Positions 36,783-45,458 of a DNA stretch of 64,000 nt are shown here, piece by piece. The position numbers and the translations under genes are program-made. The first letter of the stretch is position 1, and every line of letters begins with the position of its first letter. Location of the stretch: NCBI RefSeq assembly GCF_000745485.1, contig NZ_KN050693.1, positions 535,995 through 599,994 of the forward strand, in the 5' to 3' direction. The notes under the pieces are model-generated. The model did not search any database, was not told the origin of the DNA, and was given only the letters and a program-made list of their open reading frames with translations. Source of the stretch: Methanobacterium veterum (GTDB lineage: Archaea; Methanobacteriota; Methanobacteria; Methanobacteriales; Methanobacteriaceae).

Positions 36783-37438
36783 TGATGGATGAAAGAAAGG
36801 AACTTGTTAAGAGACTTTTAGAATATGGATACATAAAATCAGAGAATGTAAGGCAGGCTATGGAAAAAGTTCCAAGAGAAGAATTTTTACCAGCAGAAAA
36901 CAGGCCTTACGCTTATGTTGATCAGCCTTTACCAATAGGAAAAGGTCAAACAATCTCAGCACCGCATATGGTAGCAATGATATGTGAGAAACTTCAACTT
37001 GAAGAGGACATGAAAGTTTTAGAGATTGGTACTGGTTTTGGATACAATGCTGCTGTTATTTCAGAGGCTATGGGTAAAAAAGGCCATGTTTACAGTATTG
37101 AACGAATAGAATACCTTGCAGAGCTGGCTAAAGAGAATCTTGAAAGAACAGGCTACGGTGAAAAGGTAACAGTGATAATTGGTGACGGAACACAGGGATA
37201 TGAGAAAGAAGCTCCATATGATCGAATTTATGGAACTGCAAGTGCTCCATTTGTGCCAGAACCCCTTAAAGAACAGCTTAAAATAGGTGGAAGACTTTTA
37301 ATCCCAGTTGGGGAACAGGCATATTTCCAGGATCTTATCTGCATGGTTAAGAAATCCGAAACTGAATTCAAAGAGAAATCACTGGGCGGAGTTGTGTTTG
37401 TTCCGATGATTGGTAAACATGGCTGGCCTGAAAAATAG
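36779..37438 (+). CDS. pcm: Protein-L-isoaspartate O-methyltransferase
   Basis: 219 residues. Repairs isoaspartyl residues in damaged proteins using SAM. Motifs: GKGQTISAPHM (about 55-65), SAM-binding LEIGTGFGYNAA (about 81-92), IERIEYLAE, and DRIYGTASAP. Normal length. Several ATGs in a row at the start (36779, 36782, 36785) make the exact start uncertain; the overlap with the upstream gene supports coupling. Confidence 0.94.
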   Translation: MMMDERKELVKRLLEYGYIKSENVRQAMEKVPREEFLPAENRPYAYVDQPLPIGKGQTISAPHMVAMICEKLQLEEDMKVLEIGTGFGYNAAVISEAMGKKGHVYSIERIEYLAELAKENLERTGYGEKVTVIIGDGTQGYEKEAPYDRIYGTASAPFVPEPLKEQLKIGGRLLIPVGEQAYFQDLICMVKKSETEFKEKSLGGVVFVPMIGKHGWPEK

Positions 37439-37563
37439 GTTTAAAATCTTAATTTTTAAGAGTTATATTTATCCAAATAATTTTTAGTTAAATATATCTA
37501 AATAACAGCTGATTTTAGATTATAGTTTGATTTGTATTTTTACATAGGATCAGGTTCGATAAA

Positions 37564-38838
37564 ATGAAAGTTTACATTGATACGTTTGGTTGTACATTTA
37601 ATCAGGGTGACTCACAGATAATGGCAGGGCTTCTGCAGGAAGATAATGCCCAGATAGTTTCAAATATGGAAGATGCAGATGTAATAATACTCAACACCTG
37701 TTACGTTAAGCAGCCAACAGAACAGAAGGTTATAAACAGGATTAAAAAAATTCAAGAGCAGTTTTCAGATAAAAAATTGATAATTTCTGGATGTATGGTG
37801 GAAATTGATCCAGATAAACTTAAAAAAGCTGCACCTTCTGCTGGATGGATTGGGCCGCGTCAAATTAAATCAACTATAGATGTTGTGAAATCATGTATGA
37901 ATGGTAAAACTTCACGGATTATTGGCCACAGTGATGAAATAAAAGCAGGCCTTCCAAAGATACGTTTTGATCCATTTGTACATATATCCCAAATATGCGA
38001 GGGGTGTGTCGGAAGATGCACTTACTGCTGTACAAGGTTTGCACGGGGGAAACTCCAGAGCTATCCAGTTAAAAATATAAAGAATGAGATTGAAAGCGCA
38101 GTAGCAGATGGATGTGTTGAAATTCAACTTACGGCTCAAGATACGGCTGCATATGGGATGGATACTGGAAGAAAACTTTCTGAACTTATAAAGGAGATCA
38201 CTACGATTCCTGGTGATTTCAGGTTGAGAGTTGGAATGATGCACCCAAAGAGTATGATGAGAGATCTAAATGGGTTAATCGAGGCTTTCATGCATAAAAA
38301 TGTCTATAAATTCATGCATATTCCTATTCAAAGTGGCAGCGACTCTGTATTAAATCATATGGGCCGTGATCACACAGTTGCACAGTATAAAGATATAATA
38401 TCTGAAGTCAGGGAAAAAATACCCGAGGTTTCTATAGCTACAGATATAATAGTGGGTTATCCAACAGAAACTGATGAAGACTTTGAAGACACTTTAAAGT
38501 TAATCGAAGATATTAAGCCAAATTTTATTCATATTTCGAAATACAGACACAGACCAATGGCCATATCCTCCTCAATGCATGAAATAGATCATAAAATTAT
38601 GAAAAAAAGGTCTAAAGTACTGAATGATCTTAAATCAAAGATACTTTACCAGAACAACCTTGCAGAAATTGGAAAAGTTCATGAAATTTTAATAACAGAA
38701 AAAGGTAGTAAGGGCGGTTACATTGGAAGGACAGATTCTTACAAGCATGTAGTCATAGAAAATGGTGAAATTGGTACTTTTGTTAAGGTAAAAATAAATG
38801 AAGTCACGAGTACTTATCTAAAAGGTTCTGTTTTGTGA
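37564..38838 (+). CDS. tRNA t6A37 methylthiotransferase (archaeal MtaB-like)
   Basis: 424 residues. Methylthiotransferase order: N-terminal UPF0004 domain with Cys10, Cys46 and Cys77; radical SAM core with CVGRCTYC (Cys148, Cys152, Cys155); C-terminal TRAM domain (ILITEKGSKGGYIGRTDSYK). Adds a methylthio group to t6A at tRNA position 37, giving ms2t6A. Monocistronic between pcm and the zinc-ribbon membrane proteins. Confidence 0.92.
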   Translation: MKVYIDTFGCTFNQGDSQIMAGLLQEDNAQIVSNMEDADVIILNTCYVKQPTEQKVINRIKKIQEQFSDKKLIISGCMVEIDPDKLKKAAPSAGWIGPRQIKSTIDVVKSCMNGKTSRIIGHSDEIKAGLPKIRFDPFVHISQICEGCVGRCTYCCTRFARGKLQSYPVKNIKNEIESAVADGCVEIQLTAQDTAAYGMDTGRKLSELIKEITTIPGDFRLRVGMMHPKSMMRDLNGLIEAFMHKNVYKFMHIPIQSGSDSVLNHMGRDHTVAQYKDIISEVREKIPEVSIATDIIVGYPTETDEDFEDTLKLIEDIKPNFIHISKYRHRPMAISSSMHEIDHKIMKKRSKVLNDLKSKILYQNNLAEIGKVHEILITEKGSKGGYIGRTDSYKHVVIENGEIGTFVKVKINEVTSTYLKGSVL

Positions 38839-39006
38839 TATTTAGATAATTAATTCAATATGTTTATTTTTTTTAATTTTAATTTTTTTATGAAGAAATA
38901 TCCTAGAAATTATTAAAATTTGCTTCTTATTTTGAATAATTGTTTTTATTTGTTAGTGATATCAAATAATAAAATATTTTAATGATATATCAACAATATT
39001 GATTTT

Positions 39007-39816
39007 ATGGACTATGTAATCTGTGAAAAATGCGGTGGATACTACGAACTTGAAGAAGGGGAATCTATAGCGGACTTTGACGTATGTCAATGTGGCGGGA
39101 CACTGTTGTTTTTGAAGAATTGGAGTTATGTGAGTCCTATTCAAAACAAGTCCGCCCTGAAAGAGAGAACAAAACCATCGGGTATTAAATGCAATATATG
39201 TGGATATGAACAAAATAAGAGTTTAATCTGTTCTAAATGCGGTAGCAGGATTAGGAAAACAAATTACCAAAATAAAATGTATCACCAAAATAGGGGTGAT
39301 TATAGACATATTTTAGCTGAAAGTTCATCAATTCACTTTTTTGATAGAATTCATTGGGGTGCAGTTACCTCTGGAATTATATTTTATATTGTAGCCAGTA
39401 TAGTTACTAGAATAGTTAGAGGAATATTTTTAGGCGGTGGTATTATTGTAGCTCAAAATGCAAATACAACTGCATTAATATCTATTACCAACGTTATAGT
39501 CCTGTTTTTTGGCTTAATTTCTGCTATTATACCAATAGCATCTGGTTTTTGGGCAGTATCTTATATCACAACAAGGAATTATGTAACCGGGATAATGACT
39601 GGAAGTATGGTGGGTATTGTAATAACAATTATTTCTGGAATACTTTATCTGGTATTTGGATTATTATTTTTAGGATTATATGGGCAGATAAATATTGGTG
39701 TTGGAATTATAGCTGGATTAATGGTATTAATAATAAGTATCATTTATGGGGGTGCCATGTCTGCTGTCGGAGGCTTAATAGCGGTTTATGTTAGAAGACA
39801 CACATCATATATCTAA
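39007..39816 (+). CDS. Zinc-ribbon membrane protein, paralog A
   Basis: 269 residues. Cytosolic N-terminal part has three zinc-ribbon-like Cys groups: CEKCGG (6-9), CQCGG near 27, and CNICG...CSKCG near 61-81. The C-terminal half has about four membrane helices with Gly-rich packing ([20 protein letters not shown]). Starts [11 protein letters not shown], nearly identical in DNA to paralog B 950 bp downstream. Unknown function; the design suggests a membrane sensor or assembly factor. Confidence 0.72.
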   Translation: MDYVICEKCGGYYELEEGESIADFDVCQCGGTLLFLKNWSYVSPIQNKSALKERTKPSGIKCNICGYEQNKSLICSKCGSRIRKTNYQNKMYHQNRGDYRHILAESSSIHFFDRIHWGAVTSGIIFYIVASIVTRIVRGIFLGGGIIVAQNANTTALISITNVIVLFFGLISAIIPIASGFWAVSYITTRNYVTGIMTGSMVGIVITIISGILYLVFGLLFLGLYGQINIGVGIIAGLMVLIISIIYGGAMSAVGGLIAVYVRRHTSYI

Positions 39817-39959
39817 AGCAAAATCTTTCAGAATGGAAAGAAATCTTAACAAACAAATTATGACTAAAGTTCTGTAAATAATGCAATCTAATCTTTTTAT
39901 GTCACAAAAACTTAAGCAAACGGAAATTATGGCTATAAATTATTAAACAATGTGATTTT

Positions 39960-40760
39960 ATGGACTATGTAATCTGTGAAAAGTGTGGGGGACGCTATGA
40001 ACTTGCAGAAGGTGAATCCCTTGATAATTTTGAGGCATGTCAATGCGGCGGTACCTTAAAATATCCTGAAAACGAACTTAAAGAAGCTGAATCCTTAGAA
40101 AATTGGGATATCCCTCATGAAAATAATTTAAATGTTGAAGAAACATTTAAAGAAGTGGGAAAAAATGATAAACCAAAATTTATCTGTCCGAACTGTATGG
40201 GGGAACATGGAGAAGGAATATTTTGTTCTAAATGTGGTGGAAGGCTAATTGCAGTAAAGGAAGGAAAAATAATTAGCAATACCAAAAGTTTTGATGAACA
40301 AAGGCTTGAAAGATTGTCAGATAATGCCTTTAGAAAGGTTGCAACTGATTATGATGATTATAGGGAATCAAAAAATTTCTCTGAGAGGATTAACTGGTTA
40401 TCAATTGTAGCAGGAGTTGTATTTTTCGTAATAAGTGTATTTACGTCTCTATTGTTATCATTTTACTTGTTTAGTAATTCTTATTACAATTATTCAGGTT
40501 TTATATTTGCATTTTCAGCGCTTGTTGTATTATCCTGCATTTTTGCACTGGTTTCGGGGGGTTTAGCTGCTTTTATTGGTATCAGTAAGGATTATGATGA
40601 TGGAATCATCAATGGATTTTTAGTGGGAGCCATAGCTTCAGTCATTTTAGGATTTTTTGGTGGAATCTCCATAGCTTTCATGGGTATAATTGTGTTTGGT
40701 GTATTGGCGACAATTGGTGGAGTAATAGGAATCTTTGTTAAGAAGCAAATGGATGAATAA
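39960..40760 (+). CDS. Zinc-ribbon membrane protein, paralog B
   Basis: 266 residues. Same [15 protein letters not shown] opening and CQCGG, then CPNCMG...CSKCGG and a charged linker, followed by four membrane helices (about 147-265). N-terminal domain is strongly conserved with paralog A, the membrane part much less. The 12 bp before each ATG (ATTGATTTT / ATGTGATTTT) are alike, so the duplication included the start region. GTGAT is the ribosome site. Confidence 0.72.
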   Translation: MDYVICEKCGGRYELAEGESLDNFEACQCGGTLKYPENELKEAESLENWDIPHENNLNVEETFKEVGKNDKPKFICPNCMGEHGEGIFCSKCGGRLIAVKEGKIISNTKSFDEQRLERLSDNAFRKVATDYDDYRESKNFSERINWLSIVAGVVFFVISVFTSLLLSFYLFSNSYYNYSGFIFAFSALVVLSCIFALVSGGLAAFIGISKDYDDGIINGFLVGAIASVILGFFGGISIAFMGIIVFGVLATIGGVIGIFVKKQMDE

Positions 40761-40794
40761 AATCAGTTAATGTTAAAAAAATAGTAATTTGTAG

Positions 40795-41044
40795 TTATTT
40801 AGTTTTTAAAACAACAAATATTACAATTGAGGTTTCGTGTTTATAATATAAAATTACCTGAGCTGCCGTTTCCAGGAGAGCCGTTCTATTTTTTTTAGAT
40901 TTTTTAACCTTTTTTTGCACACTGCCGTTTTCTATAACTACAGAACCTCGATAGCTGCATTTTCCACATTCCCAGAGCCTTAACTGCAGGTCATGCCATT
41001 TATTTTTTGGAACTGCATCGTGGACACAAATTTTTCTTTGTCAT
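40795..41044 (-). pseudogene. Frameshifted small zinc-ribbon protein
   Basis: Reading left from an ATG at 41044: MTKKNLCPRCSSKK, then a stop. After a one-base shift at an A6 run (T6 at 41003-41008 on the + strand), the frame continues KWHDLQLRLWECGKCSYRG and on to a stop at 40795. The two CxxC pairs (CPRC and CGKC) thus lie in different frames of one zinc-ribbon protein. Either a real pseudogene, programmed frameshifting, or a sequencing error in the homopolymer. The C-terminal part is atypical, hinting at further decay. Confidence 0.6.
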
Positions 41045-41160
41045 GAATTTTTCCCAAAATAATATTACCATTTAACGGGATAAATTTTTTGATTAAAAAC
41101 AGTGAATTGGGAAGAAAATAGTTGTAATGATTTAAAAATAATAATTTAGAATAAAAGAAA

Positions 41161-41234
<74 letters not shown>

Positions 41235-41236
41235 AA

Positions 41237-41308
<72 letters not shown>

Positions 41309-41340
41309 GGAGTGCGTCTAACTTGAATATAGTTGTATTC

Positions 41341-41348
41341 CTATATAA
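41341..41348 (-). promoter_or_regulatory. TATA box of the tRNA-Val/tRNA-Phe transcript
   Basis: On the minus strand TTATATAG lies about 33 bp upstream of the tRNA-Val 5' end, preceded by purine-rich GAAAAGG (BRE-like). Spacing suits transcription start a few bases before the mature tRNA. Remainder of 41309-41644 is AT-rich with no gene seen. Confidence 0.6.
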
Positions 41349-41644
41349 CCTTTTCCCTTTTTCAATGGAATTTTTTTGTGAAACAGTAAAATAAATCAAA
41401 TTATTCCGACTTTTTAACCATTTCTTGTTAAACTTGCTTAAATTATTTGCTACCTATCCTATGTGTTTATACATTATATTTTTTAAAACTTTAATTTATG
41501 CAATTTACAGATTAAAATATAATATCTGTTATATGCGGGATATTGGGAATTATTTTTGGATTATTTAAGTAAAAAAGCATACATTAATTATAAATATTAG
41601 TAAAACAACTTATTATATATAAAAATCCCTGGGAGGGTTGGAAT

Positions 41645-42055
41645 ATGGACGTGGAGCCGATAAAAACTACAGTAGATGAGCTTTTAAAAGTCTTGGCAAC
41701 TGAAAATGTGATTGGTGAGACAATAGAGACTGAGGATAAAATAATTATTCCAGTTACAAAATTTGGAATGGCATTTGGTGCTGCAAGCGCTGAAGGCAGT
41801 GCACTTAAAGATCAAAGTGGAAAAGGCAGTGGTGCTGGTGGTGGAGCTGGTATTGAACCAATAGCCATGGTAGTTGTCTTTAAAGGTATGGAAGGTCCTG
41901 AAAGCGTTAGAGTTATGCATCTAACCAAGCCTAGCCCAATGGGTAGGGCAATATCTGAAGCAATGCCTGCAGTAATTGACCTTATGAAAGAAGGTAAAGA
42001 AACTGTAAAAGAGATGAGAGAAAAAAAAGAAGAAGAAAAGGAAGAAAGTGAATAA
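41645..42055 (+). CDS. GerW/YtfJ-family protein
   Basis: 136 residues. Matches the sporulation protein YtfJ (GerW) family: VIGETIETEDKIIIPVTKFGMAFGAA, a Gly/Ser-rich loop (GKGSGAGGGAGI) and IEPIAMVVV. Ends in a Lys/Glu tail. In Bacillus it is needed for germination; archaea do not sporulate, so the role here is different and unknown. GGGAGG ribosome site. First of three likely co-transcribed genes; the next is a DUF2953 protein, as in the ytfJ-ytfI pair. Confidence 0.88.
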   Translation: MDVEPIKTTVDELLKVLATENVIGETIETEDKIIIPVTKFGMAFGAASAEGSALKDQSGKGSGAGGGAGIEPIAMVVVFKGMEGPESVRVMHLTKPSPMGRAISEAMPAVIDLMKEGKETVKEMREKKEEEKEESE

Positions 42056-42104
42056 AATCTTTTCTACTTATTTTTTGTAATTAGGAATTTAAAGAGTGAA
42101 TTTA

Positions 42105-42686
42105 ATGTTCATAGCGACCGCCATAATCCTGATTATTCTAATAATTGTAATTGGAATTTTGGTGGTTCCATTTCATATATACCTGAATATATACAATACT
42201 GGTTTTAAGATCACAGGGACTTTTAGATTAACGTGGATGAAAATAAAATTAATCCAGAGAGAAATACCTCCAGAAAAACAAGCGCCAAAGAAAGAAAATG
42301 AAAAGGAAAATAAATTTGAAATAAGCCGTATTCCAAAAATTTTGTCTCTTTTGGTGGAATCATGGCCTTATCTTGAGAGGGTATTTAACAGCTTTTTAAA
42401 ATCCACATCTTTTGAAATATTTTCTTTAAATTTAATTTTAGGATTAGGAGATCCTGCAGATACGGCTATGGTCAGCGGTTATTTCTGGGCTGCATCTTCT
42501 TTGCTAAATTTAATTCCTAACGCTTATATATCACTGGAACCTGATTTTTTAAATGAAAAAATAGAAGCAGATGCAACTTTAAAAATAAAAATCCGGCTTT
42601 TTTGGATAGTTGTTGAACTTATAAGGGCTTTCACCAAGAAACCTGTAAGGGCACTTTTAAAAGAATTAAGAGAAACTAGGGGTTAA
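42105..42686 (+). CDS. DUF2953 membrane-anchored protein (YtfI-like)
   Basis: 193 residues: one N-terminal membrane helix, then a beta-rich domain of the DUF2953 type ending in a basic tail (FTKKPVRALLKELRETRG). The ATG at 42105 follows GTGA; GTG at 42096 is in that ribosome site. Always near GerW-family genes in Firmicutes (ytfI-ytfJ), and here 49 bp after one. Function unknown. Confidence 0.82.
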   Translation: MFIATAIILIILIIVIGILVVPFHIYLNIYNTGFKITGTFRLTWMKIKLIQREIPPEKQAPKKENEKENKFEISRIPKILSLLVESWPYLERVFNSFLKSTSFEIFSLNLILGLGDPADTAMVSGYFWAASSLLNLIPNAYISLEPDFLNEKIEADATLKIKIRLFWIVVELIRAFTKKPVRALLKELRETRG

Positions 42687-42689
42687 ACA

Positions 42690-42932
42690 ATGGTTAAAAC
42701 TAACTTTGCAGAGAATTTCGATGTTGAGACTATAGTTGGTAAATCTATTGAAGCGCAAGGTAAAATTCTCTATCCTATAGTTAGAGTTTCCATTTTAAAG
42801 GATAATAAAATGACTACTGTTGGATCATGGATAGTTCCAATTGCATTTGTAATTGAAGAAAATGAAAAAAAATATATTATTTCTTTAACTGATGAAAAAA
42901 TTAACCAGAATGAGATTTTAAAGATGGTATGA
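42690..42932 (+). CDS. Short GerW-like protein
   Basis: 80 residues, begins 4 bp after the DUF2953 stop with its own start. ENFDVETIVGKSIEAQGKIL and VGSWIVPIAFVIEE resemble the core of the GerW domain without the glycine-rich loop. Likely a truncated relative acting with the two upstream proteins. No named family assigned. Confidence 0.6.
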   Translation: MVKTNFAENFDVETIVGKSIEAQGKILYPIVRVSILKDNKMTTVGSWIVPIAFVIEENEKKYIISLTDEKINQNEILKMV

Positions 42933-42971
42933 TCTAAACATTATTCTAGTCAGGTTTTAAGACATAATTGT

Positions 42972-43406
42972 TTATTTAGAATTTCTTAAACTGGATTCAA
43001 ATGAATCTTTCCAATCATTCATGCATAAAATTTTTACTGGAACATTTAACATCCTGCTTTTCACATGAGCTTTTTTGCTGCAGTAAGATGGAACTAATAT
43101 GTGAAAATTTACTCCAGGTTTAGAAGATAATGCTTTCCAAAGCCTCTTATGTTTGTTAGATAAAACATCTGAGCAGTTTTCATATTTAATTACCATTATA
43201 TCATTTCGTTTAACTGCGAATATATCTAATGTGTAGCTAGGATATTTAACATCAAAATTGCTTGAAATTTTATTAGGGTATTCAAAGTTCCGTTTTACAA
43301 GGTAACCTTCCTTTTGTAATGTATCTACTAAAGATTTGGCTATATTTCTCGGAAGTTCACCTTTTTTTGTGCTGCCGGATCTCATGCACATATTAATGCC
43401 CCTCAT
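42972..43406 (-). CDS. Hypothetical protein, possibly PD-(D/E)xK nuclease-like
   Basis: 144 residues. AGGAG seven nucleotides before the ATG at 43406. KSLVDTLQKEGYLVKRNFEYP followed by YTLDIFAVKRNDIMVIKYENC resembles the helix plus D...(D/E)xK beta-hairpin of restriction-endonuclease-like folds, but the usual ExK is KYE, so catalytic residues are swapped or absent. Convergent with the GerW-like operon. Call is tentative. Confidence 0.55.
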   Translation of the reverse strand: MRGINMCMRSGSTKKGELPRNIAKSLVDTLQKEGYLVKRNFEYPNKISSNFDVKYPSYTLDIFAVKRNDIMVIKYENCSDVLSNKHKRLWKALSSKPGVNFHILVPSYCSKKAHVKSRMLNVPVKILCMNDWKDSFESSLRNSK

Positions 43407-43512
43407 TAACTACTCCTGAAATTTAATCTGTAAAAATTAACAAAGGTTATAACAGATTTACAATTTTTAATGGTTTTAAAATCAATAACAGATATATGAC
43501 CTCTTGGAATTA

Positions 43513-43710
43513 TCATTCCATGGGATACTCAATACGTAATTTATAACCGGCTTTCTCGCTTAACAAGACTGTCCCCGGAATAAACTGGTTCTCATATTCC
43601 TTTACAATTTTAGATATATTTTTGTATGATTCATATTTTTTATCTACAATCCCCTTCTTTACAAGAATCATGTATCTCATTTTAATGATTTCATCCTTCA
43701 TTTCATCCAT
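43513..43710 (-). CDS. Small hypothetical protein
   Basis: 65 residues, highly charged, starting MDEMKDEIIKMRYMILVKKG. AGGTGGT lies four nucleotides before the ATG, strongly supporting translation. No family recognised. Precedes the 42972-43406 gene on the same strand by about 100 bp and may be co-transcribed. Confidence 0.6.
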   Translation of the reverse strand: MDEMKDEIIKMRYMILVKKGIVDKKYESYKNISKIVKEYENQFIPGTVLLSEKAGYKLRIEYPME

Positions 43711-44082
43711 TATACCACCTGTTTTGAGTACGTGTACTTATCTCAAAATTTTCAGATCATATAATTTATTTCATATTTTTTTTATTAGATCCTCTGTTTT
43801 GTTGAAATATGTACATCATATGTCAATATTTTCTATACAATAATAAAGTGTCAGAACTAGTATATAAATATTTTTCAATTTTTTCCTTAAATATCCCTAT
43901 ATTGCTCAGATAATTATTATTATATTTGAACATTGTTTAAAATAATTAGCTTTTTATAAAAATATGTAAAAAATTTAAATTAAAATAATGGAAAATTTGG
44001 TGAATTTATCATTTGCTCTTAAAATTAATATTTTATTTTTAATGTAAGGTATGTGGGTAAAAATAGGGGAATATGAATTTTA
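43711..44082. other. Intergenic region, about 370 bp
   Basis: AT-rich. A TATA-like TATATAAATA near 43860-43870 may serve a transcript on either strand. No supported gene. Confidence 0.35.
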
Positions 44083-44631
44083 TTAAATGATTACGATCAT
44101 TCCAGCTTGCGTTATGGCGTATTTTTCAAATAATCTTGATTTTTTAACTAAGCCTCTATCTATAAGTCCTGCTAAATGTTTGTATACCATCGCACGTGAT
44201 ATATTTACACTTTTCCCTATTTCAGCGGCACTTAGATCTTCATTAGCTAAAACTTCCAGAATTTTTTGTCTTGTCTTTGATACATCCAGTTTTAAAAGAG
44301 GAATTCTTAAGACTTTCTCATTATGGCAGCTGAAAATTGCGTTTATTCCTTCTTTATTAGCCACAAAATTGAGTAAAGAACCCAGATCATCTCCCCCATA
44401 TGCAACAAATATTTCACCATGTTTTTTAGCTGCATTTATAACTTCAGATATCTCTTTACATATTTCTACAGGATCTTCAGTTTCAATTTTAATTTCACCG
44501 CCTTTAATGAATTTATCTAATTCAGTTCTTCTGCGATGTTTTCCACTTAAAATGATCACGCCTTCAGCTTGTGTTTTCATTGATGCATTAAACAAGCACT
44601 GGCCCTTGAGGTTTGTAATTAGGGTTCTCAT
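44083..44631 (-). CDS. wHTH regulator with N-terminal Rossmann/CARF-like domain
   Basis: 182 residues. C-terminal winged helix (about 113-175: LEVLANEDLSAAEIGKSVNI, then SRAMVYKHLAGLIDRGLV). N-terminal part starts MRTLITNL and shows alternating strands and helices (VIILSG, EIFVAYGGDDLGSLLNF), reminiscent of the CARF sensor plus HTH design of Csa3-type regulators. No CRISPR array is present in the window. Divergent from the glutamate-synthase-like operon 156 bp away, so autoregulation and control of that operon are plausible. AGGTGA ribosome site. Confidence 0.75.
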   Translation of the reverse strand: MRTLITNLKGQCLFNASMKTQAEGVIILSGKHRRRTELDKFIKGGEIKIETEDPVEICKEISEVINAAKKHGEIFVAYGGDDLGSLLNFVANKEGINAIFSCHNEKVLRIPLLKLDVSKTRQKILEVLANEDLSAAEIGKSVNISRAMVYKHLAGLIDRGLVKKSRLFEKYAITQAGMIVII

Positions 44632-44786
44632 TCTTTCACCTGTAACTAACTACTAATTTTAAGTATTTTAATTATGTTACTTAGTCTCATTTAATTGTAG
44701 ACTGGTCAACTATACATGTTATATGCATGAGAAGGTTTATTTAAGTTCCTAATTTATTTTAAATAAAGAATGATTGAGGGAATAAT

Positions 44787-45458
44787 ATGGCTAATGTGAT
44801 AACATCTGAAGGTGAGATATCCACACGTCAGGTAAACGTGGGGATTAAAAATGAAATAGCCGATGAAAGACATTTTCTAACAATTGAAATGCCTAAAAAA
44901 TTGGACTCCATAGCAGTTGGGCTTGGAGATGGAGTTAGTATAGCTTTAAAGGGCGATGTTGGCGATTTCGTGGGAGCACTTAATAACGGTGCTAAAATAG
45001 AGATTGAAGGCAATGCTGGACGATATGTTGGTAATAACATGACTGGCGGCGAGATAATTGTTAATGGTTCGGCTGAAGAGGGTGTAGGCTTTGGAACCTA
45101 TGACGGCACAGTTGTAGTCTATGGGAGTGCAGGTGATGGTATAGGGCAATTAAATAAAGGTGGATTAATTGTTATTGATGGAGACATTGGAAATCTGGCA
45201 GGCCTGTACATGTTAAGTGGAGATATCATCGTAACAGGCAGCACAGGTATCGACACGGGTGACTGGATGATCGGTGGTTCGATATACGTTGGAGGAACCT
45301 ATAATACAGGTACAAATGCAGAAATTCATGAAATGAACGATGATGACCGGCAAAAACTTAAAGATATTTTTGATATTTATAAAATAGAGGCAGATATTAC
45401 TAGTTTTACTAAAATAGAACCCAAAAAATTAAGGCCTTTTTATGGTGATGAAAAATGA
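44787..45458 (+). CDS. GXGXG domain protein (glutamate synthase alpha C-terminal-type)
   Basis: 223 residues of right-handed beta-helix with repeated GxGxxG-like motifs (ALNNGAKIEIEGNAGRYVGNNMTGGEIIVNGSAEEG broken over 80-115 and repeats to about 170). This is the third structural domain of glutamate synthase, here as a separate subunit as in many archaea and in N-methylglutamate synthase. TTGAGGGA precedes the ATG. Overlaps the next gene by 4 nt. Confidence 0.9.
   Translation: MANVITSEGEISTRQVNVGIKNEIADERHFLTIEMPKKLDSIAVGLGDGVSIALKGDVGDFVGALNNGAKIEIEGNAGRYVGNNMTGGEIIVNGSAEEGVGFGTYDGTVVVYGSAGDGIGQLNKGGLIVIDGDIGNLAGLYMLSGDIIVTGSTGIDTGDWMIGGSIYVGGTYNTGTNAEIHEMNDDDRQKLKDIFDIYKIEADITSFTKIEPKKLRPFYGDEK

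Noticed and set aside
44083..44631. CRISPR-associated Csa3 assignment
   Set aside because: Domain layout is similar, but no cas genes or array are present, so it is left as a generic HTH regulator.
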